Source: Microbacterium sp. T32 (GTDB lineage Bacteria > Actinomycetota > Actinomycetes > Actinomycetales > Microbacteriaceae). From it: DNA of 64,000 nt. The position numbers and the translations under genes were made by a program. The notes under the pieces were generated by a model, which saw only the letters and a list, made by a program, of their open reading frames with translations, made no database searches and was not told the DNA's origin. Below, piece by piece: positions 52,169-64,000 of this stretch. The DNA lies in contig NZ_LQQP01000008.1 of NCBI RefSeq assembly GCF_001619615.1, forward strand, positions 55,655-119,654, read 5' to 3'. How positions within the stretch are numbered: the first letter of the stretch is position 1; the number at the start of each line of letters is the position of its first letter.

Positions 52169-53718
52169 CCCTGCGGCCGATGGGGGAGCGGGCGCTGCTG
52201 GCCGAGGTCGACGACCTCGCCGGGGTTCTCCAGCTCCACGCCGCGCTCGCCGCACACCCGCCCGCCGGGATCGACGATCTCGTCCCGGCCGCCCGCACCG
52301 TCCTCGTCGCCTTCGATCCGGCGCGCATCGCCCTCGCCGCGGTCCGCGCGTGGGTGCTCTCGGCCGCCACGTCGGTCCCGAATGCCGTGACGCCCGGGGC
52401 GCTCGTCGAGATCCCCGTCCGGTACGACGGCGCCGACCTCGACGAGACCGCCGCGCTCCTCGGCATCCGTCCCGCCGAGCTCGTCGCCCGGCACACCGCC
52501 GCGCCCTGGCGCGTCGCCTTCGCGGGGTTCGCGCCCGGGTTCGCCTACCTGACCAGCGACGCGTGGCCCCACGACGTCCCGCGGCTCGCGCAGCCGCGCA
52601 CGCGCGTCCCCGCGGGCTCGGTCGGTCTCGCGGGCGAGTTCACCGGTGCGTATCCCCGCGAGACCCCCGGCGGGTGGCGCCTCATCGGAACGACCGACGC
52701 CCCGCTCTTCGCCCCCGATTCCCCCGACCCGGTGCTCCTCACCCCGGGCGCCCGTGTCCGCTTCGTCCCGCAGCGCGCCGTCGTGAGGGCGGGAGGATCC
52801 GGGACGAGCGGAGGACCGGATGCCACCACGGCATCCTCCGCTCCTCCCGTGCCCTCCGCCGCCCCCGCCCTCCGCGTCCTCGCCCCCGGCGCTCTCGCGA
52901 CCGTGCAGGACCTCGGCCGCCCCGGACGCGCCGCGCTCGGCGTCGCCCGCTCCGGCGCGCTCGACCGCGGGGCCCTTCGCGTCGCCAACCGCCTCGTGGG
53001 CAACGACCCCTCCGCCGCGGGCGTCGAGATCGTGCTCGGCGGCCTCCGCGCCGTCGCCGAACGCGACACGTGGGTCGCCGTCACGGGCGCGCTCGCCGAT
53101 CTCCACATTGACGGACGGGCGGTGGATGCCTTCACCCCCCTGCTCCTTCCCGCCGGTGCCGAGCTGTCGATCGGTATCGCCCGCGCGGGCGCCCGGTTCG
53201 TCCTCGCGGTGCGCGGCGGGGTCGCGGCGCCGGAGGCGCTGGGGTCGCGCTCGACCGACGTCCTCGCGTCTCTCGGACCGCCCGCGCTGCGCGCCGGGGA
53301 CGTCCTGCGCGCGGGAGAGGCACGGCATCCGATCCCCGTCGTGGACTTCTTCCCGTGGTCGGTCCCCGGGTCGGCGGTGGAGGTCGACCTCGCCCCCGGA
53401 CCCCGCGCCGACTGGTTCAGCCCGGCCGCGCGTCAGACCCTGCGGGACGCGACCTGGACGGTGTCGAGCGACGCCGACCGGGTCGGCATCCGCCTCGACG
53501 GTCCGGTGCTGGAGCGGGTGCGGCACGGGGAACTGCCGAGCGAAGGCATGCGGCCGGGCGCGCTCCAGGTGCCGCCGCACGGGCGTCCGGTCGTCCTGCT
53601 CGCCGACGGGCCGGTGACCGGTGGCTACCCCGTCATCGCGGTGGTGACGGATGCCACGCTCGACCGTCTCGCGCAGGTGCGACCCGGTGATCGCGTGCGA
53701 TTCCGCGGGTCTCGCTAG
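52165..53718 (+). CDS. Fused 5-oxoprolinase subunits PxpB-PxpC
   Basis: A 517-residue fusion. The N-terminal part (about 1-210) is KipI/PxpB: PMGERALLAEV, VPVRYDG-like strand VEIPVRYDGADLDE, FAGFAPGFAYL and RVPAGSVGLAG. A Ser/Ala/Pro linker (about 213-232) leads to KipA/PxpC: LATVQDLGRPGRAALGVARSGALDRGALRVANRLVGND, VEIVLGGL and PSEGMRPGALQVPP. In most bacteria the subunits are separate. The GTG at 52165 overlaps the pxpA stop; GTG at 52162 is equally possible. Confidence 0.9.
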   Translation: MTLRPMGERALLAEVDDLAGVLQLHAALAAHPPAGIDDLVPAARTVLVAFDPARIALAAVRAWVLSAATSVPNAVTPGALVEIPVRYDGADLDETAALLGIRPAELVARHTAAPWRVAFAGFAPGFAYLTSDAWPHDVPRLAQPRTRVPAGSVGLAGEFTGAYPRETPGGWRLIGTTDAPLFAPDSPDPVLLTPGARVRFVPQRAVVRAGGSGTSGGPDATTASSAPPVPSAAPALRVLAPGALATVQDLGRPGRAALGVARSGALDRGALRVANRLVGNDPSAAGVEIVLGGLRAVAERDTWVAVTGALADLHIDGRAVDAFTPLLLPAGAELSIGIARAGARFVLAVRGGVAAPEALGSRSTDVLASLGPPALRAGDVLRAGEARHPIPVVDFFPWSVPGSAVEVDLAPGPRADWFSPAARQTLRDATWTVSSDADRVGIRLDGPVLERVRHGELPSEGMRPGALQVPPHGRPVVLLADGPVTGGYPVIAVVTDATLDRLAQVRPGDRVRFRGSR

Positions 53719-53790
53719 GGTCGGAGGCGGGAATCCCGGGGGAGCGCTCGCGGTTATACCGCAGGTACGCAAAGTCGTCAAGAATTCGAC

Positions 53791-53819
53791 TGGACACGGC
53801 GCGTCCTCCCGCGTATGCT
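53791..53819 (+). promoter_or_regulatory. Probable sigma-70-type promoter of rpoB
   Basis: TGGACA (53791-53796), a 17-bp spacer and TATGCT (53814-53819) fit a housekeeping promoter. It would give a 5' untranslated region of about 160 bases before the TTG start of rpoB. The rest of 53719-53987 shows no gene. Confidence 0.6.
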
Positions 53820-53987
53820 TGGACTTTGCGCTCCTCGATTCCCCCTGCCCTCATATGGTGGTCGGCTGAGCCTGCCCGTCCCCGCTTCACCGCGGTGTGC
53901 GACTCGCAGGTTATCGGGGCAGGAACGCACTCCACCTGACGACAAGGAATCACGAGCCCCTCGCCCGGGCTTCTGGAGGTTATTCCC

Positions 53988-57482
<3,495 letters not shown>

Positions 57483-57523
57483 CCCGGCCAGGCAACGAAC
57501 AGAATTCCGACACAGGAGAACCA

Positions 57524-61399
<3,876 letters not shown>

Positions 61400-61404
61400 T
61401 CGAC

Positions 61405-61468
61405 GGATGCCGCACCCCGGTGCGGCATCCGGATCCCCGAAGGCCCTCGGCTCGCGCCGGGGGCCTTC
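61405..61468 (+). terminator. Tandem hairpins terminating rpoBC
   Basis: Hairpin 1: perfect 12-bp arms GGATGCCGCACC (61405-61416) and 61419-61430 with a 2-base loop. Hairpin 2: GAAGGCCCTCGG (61439-61450) with 61457-61468. They start 6 bases after the rpoC stop; only a short T-rich end (TTCGTCGTG) follows. Confidence 0.82.
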
Positions 61469-61570
61469 GTCGTGCCCGGGGCGTTTCCGACGGATGACGT
61501 GTCGTGTGCGCGGCGTGTCGGGGAGGCTGCGTGAGGGGTGCCCTCGCCTACCGTGGTGGGGGAGGAACGG

Positions 61571-62170
61571 ATGGCTCGAGTCGGTGGCCGCAGTGCGTGG
61601 ATCGCGTGGCCGGTGGGCGTGCTGTGCGCCGCGGTCGTCGCGACCCTGCTCGTGCTGGCCGCGCCGGGTCTGCCGGGTGCCGTGACGTTCGTCGGCGATA
61701 CGCTGCGCGCCGGCTCGACGACCCCGCCGTGGACCGACGCCCCGCGCGTGCCGGGCCCCGCGACGACCTGCCGTGACCTCTACACCCAGCCGATGTGGTC
61801 CGAGCTCGTGTGGTCGCCGGAGGCGCTGCTGACGCAGCGGCACACCGGGCCGCTGTCCACGCCGGAGGCGGTCGCGGCGGCTGCGCCGACCCCCGTGATC
61901 ACGTGCCATTGGCGGGGCGAGGGCGGGCGATGGCTCGAGAGCAGCGTGGCCACGGTCTCCGCCGACGGTGCCACCGCCGTCGAAGCGACGTTGTCCGGTC
62001 AGGGCTTCACGTGCGCGACCGACGCGGACACCGTCCACTGCGAGCGCACGGCCGACGGAGTCACGGAGGTCCACGACCTCCGCGGCGACCGGTGGGTGTC
62101 GTCGACGTTCTCGGGATGGATGCCGGACGGATACACCGCGGTCGTGGCATCCCGCGCCTTCGGCGAGTGA
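61571..62170 (+). CDS. Membrane-anchored or secreted protein, paralogue of the next gene
   Basis: A 199-residue protein with one N-terminal hydrophobic segment (WPVGVLCAAVVATLLVLAAPG) and an exported domain holding four or more Cys (CRDLY, CHWRGEGG, GFTCATD, HCERTAD) likely in disulfides. The C-terminal layout CxWR...GFxC...CE...PxGYTA recurs in the convergent lipoprotein at 62181. The ATG at 61571 is preferred because GGAGGAA lies upstream. No known family is recognised. Confidence 0.75.
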   Translation: MARVGGRSAWIAWPVGVLCAAVVATLLVLAAPGLPGAVTFVGDTLRAGSTTPPWTDAPRVPGPATTCRDLYTQPMWSELVWSPEALLTQRHTGPLSTPEAVAAAAPTPVITCHWRGEGGRWLESSVATVSADGATAVEATLSGQGFTCATDADTVHCERTADGVTEVHDLRGDRWVSSTFSGWMPDGYTAVVASRAFGE

Positions 62171-62180
62171 CGCGACGTCG

Positions 62181-62774
62181 TCAGCCGTAGATCGCGGCGA
62201 TGATGCTCGCGGTGTAGCCCGTCGGGGCGAGGTTCGAGTACTGCGTGTCGATGAGGACGTCGTTGCGCCAGAACAGGGTGCGGCCGTCGTTGACGGCGTA
62301 CGTCGTGTTGATCCAGGTCTTCTCGCAACGCGTGCCCTCGTCGGGGGTGTAGCAGCTGAAGCCCTGGGTGTTGACGAGGTCGTTGAGCATGTCGAGCGCG
62401 GGGCCACGGTCCATGCGGGAGATCCGCGTGACGAGACCCGTGGTGTCGGCCGCGGGGTCGCGCCAGATGCAGACGAGCGACCCGTCGGGCTGGACCCCGG
62501 ATGCGCCGAGCTTCGGATCGTTCAGCGGAATCGAGCCGAGCTGCGACAGCACGTCCGCGGTGAGGATCGCGCGGCAGTCGGTCGGAATGGACGCCGGGGC
62601 CACGGTCGGCGTGATCGTCGGTATCGGGGTGCCGGTGGGTGTGGAGGAGACCACCGGCGCGGATCCGGTCGGCCCCGGTGCGGCATCCGGGTCGGGGGCG
62701 CACGCGCTGAGGGCGAGTGCCGCGGCCAGCGCGAGCACCGCGGCGAGAGCCGTGGACGTCGGTCGACCGGTCAT
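62181..62774 (-). CDS. Lipoprotein of unknown function
   Basis: A 197-residue lipoprotein: lipobox LSAC with Cys25, then a Thr/Pro-rich spacer, then an exported domain with Cys pairs (DCRAIL, LVCIWRD, GFSCYTPDEGTRCEK) and the end APTGYTASIIAAIYG. It shares the CxWR, GFxC, CE and GYTA landmarks with the preceding gene, with which it converges (10-bp gap). Function unknown. Confidence 0.8.
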   Translation of the reverse strand: MTGRPTSTALAAVLALAAALALSACAPDPDAAPGPTGSAPVVSSTPTGTPIPTITPTVAPASIPTDCRAILTADVLSQLGSIPLNDPKLGASGVQPDGSLVCIWRDPAADTTGLVTRISRMDRGPALDMLNDLVNTQGFSCYTPDEGTRCEKTWINTTYAVNDGRTLFWRNDVLIDTQYSNLAPTGYTASIIAAIYG

Positions 62775-62901
62775 GCCGCCCACCCTAGGCGGCACCGCCG
62801 ACACGGTCGAGACCGACACACGACGGCACGCCTCCCCGGCGCGGGTCGCCGCGCGGGTTAGCCTGGCGACGCACCATATCTGCGCGCGTGAGGAGACCCC
62901 G

Positions 62902-63912
62902 ATGAGCGACCCCCAGTCGTACGGCGACCCCGTCGACGAGCCCAAGGAAGAGGCGCACGACGTCGTCGGACGTGCCCACGAGGGGCTCGCCGACGCCGAG
63001 GCCGCCCGCCGCGACGCGGTCGAGCCGGAGGAGGCCGCCGCCGCGTGGAAGGAGCGCGAGTCGCAGCAGGCCGCCGCCGCGACCACGGTGCACGACGCGT
63101 CGCCGGTCGAGCCGAGCACGTCCACGGCCGTCTCGGCGCCCGCCGCGCACCGTTCCGTCGACCTCGACGACGAGGACGCCCGGTGGGCCGCCTATGCCGC
63201 GTCGGCGGAGCCCGAAGCCCCTGCCGCCGAGCCGGTCCGCGACGAGTACCGCACCGACGCGACGGTTCCCGCCGCCGCGGCTGCCGGTGCCGCCGCGGCC
63301 GCCCCCACCGTCGCGTATGCCGACGAGTCGCGTCCGGTCGGCGCCGCGCAGCCGATCTTCGTCCAGGCCCCCGAGGCCCCCCGTCCGCGCGGCAACCGCG
63401 GTGCCGCCGGTGCCATCGGCCTCCTCGCGGCGCTCGTGTTCGCCGTCCTGTATCTCGCCGCGACGCTCGGCCTCGGCCTGCTCCTGGGCAGGATCCAGAT
63501 CGACGGTCTCGCGGATGCCGCCCTCTCGGCGCTCGCCACCTGGACGCTGTGGGTTCCGACGGTGGCGTTCTTCGTCGGCTTCTGGTTCCTCGGTTCGCTC
63601 ATCAACCGGGGCGGCTGGGGCCACTGGGTCGTCTGGGGTCTGATCGTCGGCGTGATCTCGTGGGGCGGCTACATCCTGGGTGCGCTCTTCGCCGCTCCCT
63701 TCTGGATGCTGACAGTCCGCCAGGGCGTGGACGTCGTCCAGGCGAGCGTCCTTGCGCCGCTCGCGATCGTCGCCTTCGTGCTCGGTCGCGAACTCACCGT
63801 GTGGTTCGGCGCGTGGGTCGCCCGCCGCGGTCGCCGCGTCACCGAACTGAACGACGAAGCGCAGCGCGAGTACGAGCGCACGCTCGAAGCGGGCCCGGTC
63901 CTCTCGCAGTGA
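62902..63912 (+). CDS. Membrane protein with acidic, Ala-rich N-terminal domain
   Basis: A 336-residue protein. The first 160 or so residues are acidic, Ala/Glu/Pro-rich and probably disordered in the cytoplasm; the rest has about four hydrophobic segments (GAIGLLAALVFAVLYLAATLGLGLLLG, WTLWVPTVAFFVGFWFLGSLI, WVVWGLIVGVISWGGYILGALF and VLAPLAIVAFVLGREL). GAGGAG precedes the ATG at 62902. Such proteins are common in Microbacterium, with no assigned function. Confidence 0.8.
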   Translation: MSDPQSYGDPVDEPKEEAHDVVGRAHEGLADAEAARRDAVEPEEAAAAWKERESQQAAAATTVHDASPVEPSTSTAVSAPAAHRSVDLDDEDARWAAYAASAEPEAPAAEPVRDEYRTDATVPAAAAAGAAAAAPTVAYADESRPVGAAQPIFVQAPEAPRPRGNRGAAGAIGLLAALVFAVLYLAATLGLGLLLGRIQIDGLADAALSALATWTLWVPTVAFFVGFWFLGSLINRGGWGHWVVWGLIVGVISWGGYILGALFAAPFWMLTVRQGVDVVQASVLAPLAIVAFVLGRELTVWFGAWVARRGRRVTELNDEAQREYERTLEAGPVLSQ

Positions 63913-63922
63913 CCCGGATGCC

Positions 63923-64000
63923 ATGACGGACACGCCACGACCGGCGGGGGTGACCCCGCCGGTCGCCGTCGTTTTCGCGACGGCGACGTTCCTCGCCCTC
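63923..64000 (+). CDS. Start of an unknown gene, probably a membrane protein (partial)
   Basis: From ATG at 63923 the frame stays open to the window end (26 codons): a short polar start rich in Pro and Thr, then the hydrophobic run VAVVFATATFLAL. It begins 10 bp after the preceding stop on the same strand. Too little is visible for a function. Confidence 0.5.
   Translation, partial: MTDTPRPAGVTPPVAVVFATATFLAL

Noticed and set aside
53651..53869. A 72-codon frame between pxpBC and rpoB.
   Set aside because: It starts inside pxpBC, runs through the likely rpoB promoter and shows no motif or ribosome binding site.

Overview
The window is about 71% GC with dense gene packing, many ATGA/GTGA stop-start overlaps, GTG and TTG starts, actinobacterial RpoB/RpoC sequences and a strongly over-used GGATGCC/GGCATCC heptamer. 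This points to a Microbacteriaceae actinobacterium, most likely Microbacterium (inference; no 16S rRNA is present). No tRNA, rRNA, CRISPR array, insertion sequence or prophage was seen, and no gene-free stretch exceeds 300 bases.

Layout. 1-5327: ordinary chromosomal genes (end of a sensor kinase, its NarL-type response regulator, SRPBCC-like, ComB-like, SprT-like, TPR and spermidine-synthase-like proteins, a class II glutamine-amidotransferase-like protein). 5407-11844: amine-oxidation operon (class V aminotransferase, SolA-like oxidase, gamma-glutamyltransferase-like protein, copper amine oxidase, frameshifted membrane protein). 12112-13562: AbiEi/AbiEii toxin-antitoxin pair. 13580-14302: GntR/FCD regulator. 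14445-29194: twelve-gene catabolic operon (reductase, Rieske oxygenase, glutamine-synthetase-like ligase, aldehyde dehydrogenase, three phosphotriesterase-family proteins, isochorismatase-like hydrolase, GMC oxidoreductase, two amidases, YtcJ-like amidohydrolase). 29376-34698: polyamine-type ABC importer plus a degenerate amidohydrolase and a cytidine-deaminase-like protein. 35530-41125: MFS transporter, two divergent RidA proteins, amidohydrolase, cupin, a fourth phosphotriesterase-family protein and a cyclase. 41178-53718: sodium/solute symporter, TetR regulator, urea/guanidine carboxylase pathway with allophanate hydrolase, metallo-beta-lactamase-fold protein and the 5-oxoprolinase genes pxpA and fused pxpB-pxpC. 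53988-61399: rpoB and rpoC. 61571-64000: secreted, lipo- and membrane proteins.

The most interesting content is 5.3-41.2 kb. Seven intergenic sites carry two GGATCC hexamers 21 bp apart (20 bp once), each at a promoter region of the cluster, including the one shared by the gntR gene and the twelve-gene operon. They tie the dispersed operons into one regulon, probably governed by that GntR protein. Gene content suggests catabolism of an imported nitrogen-rich amine or amide: gamma-glutamylation by the GS-like ligase, oxidation (Rieske oxygenase, flavin and copper oxidases, aldehyde dehydrogenase), then amide/lactone/ureido hydrolysis. Urea or guanidine would be disposed of by the neighbouring carboxylase/allophanate hydrolase operon, and 5-oxoproline by PxpABC. 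The substrate is unknown.

Two of the four phosphotriesterase-family proteins and one amidohydrolase have lost most metal ligands while keeping full length, so the cluster pairs active hydrolases with apparent pseudoenzymes. A second regulatory link is a shared CTGTCAAGCRACAGAAA site upstream of both the symporter and the carboxylase operon, flanking the tetR gene.
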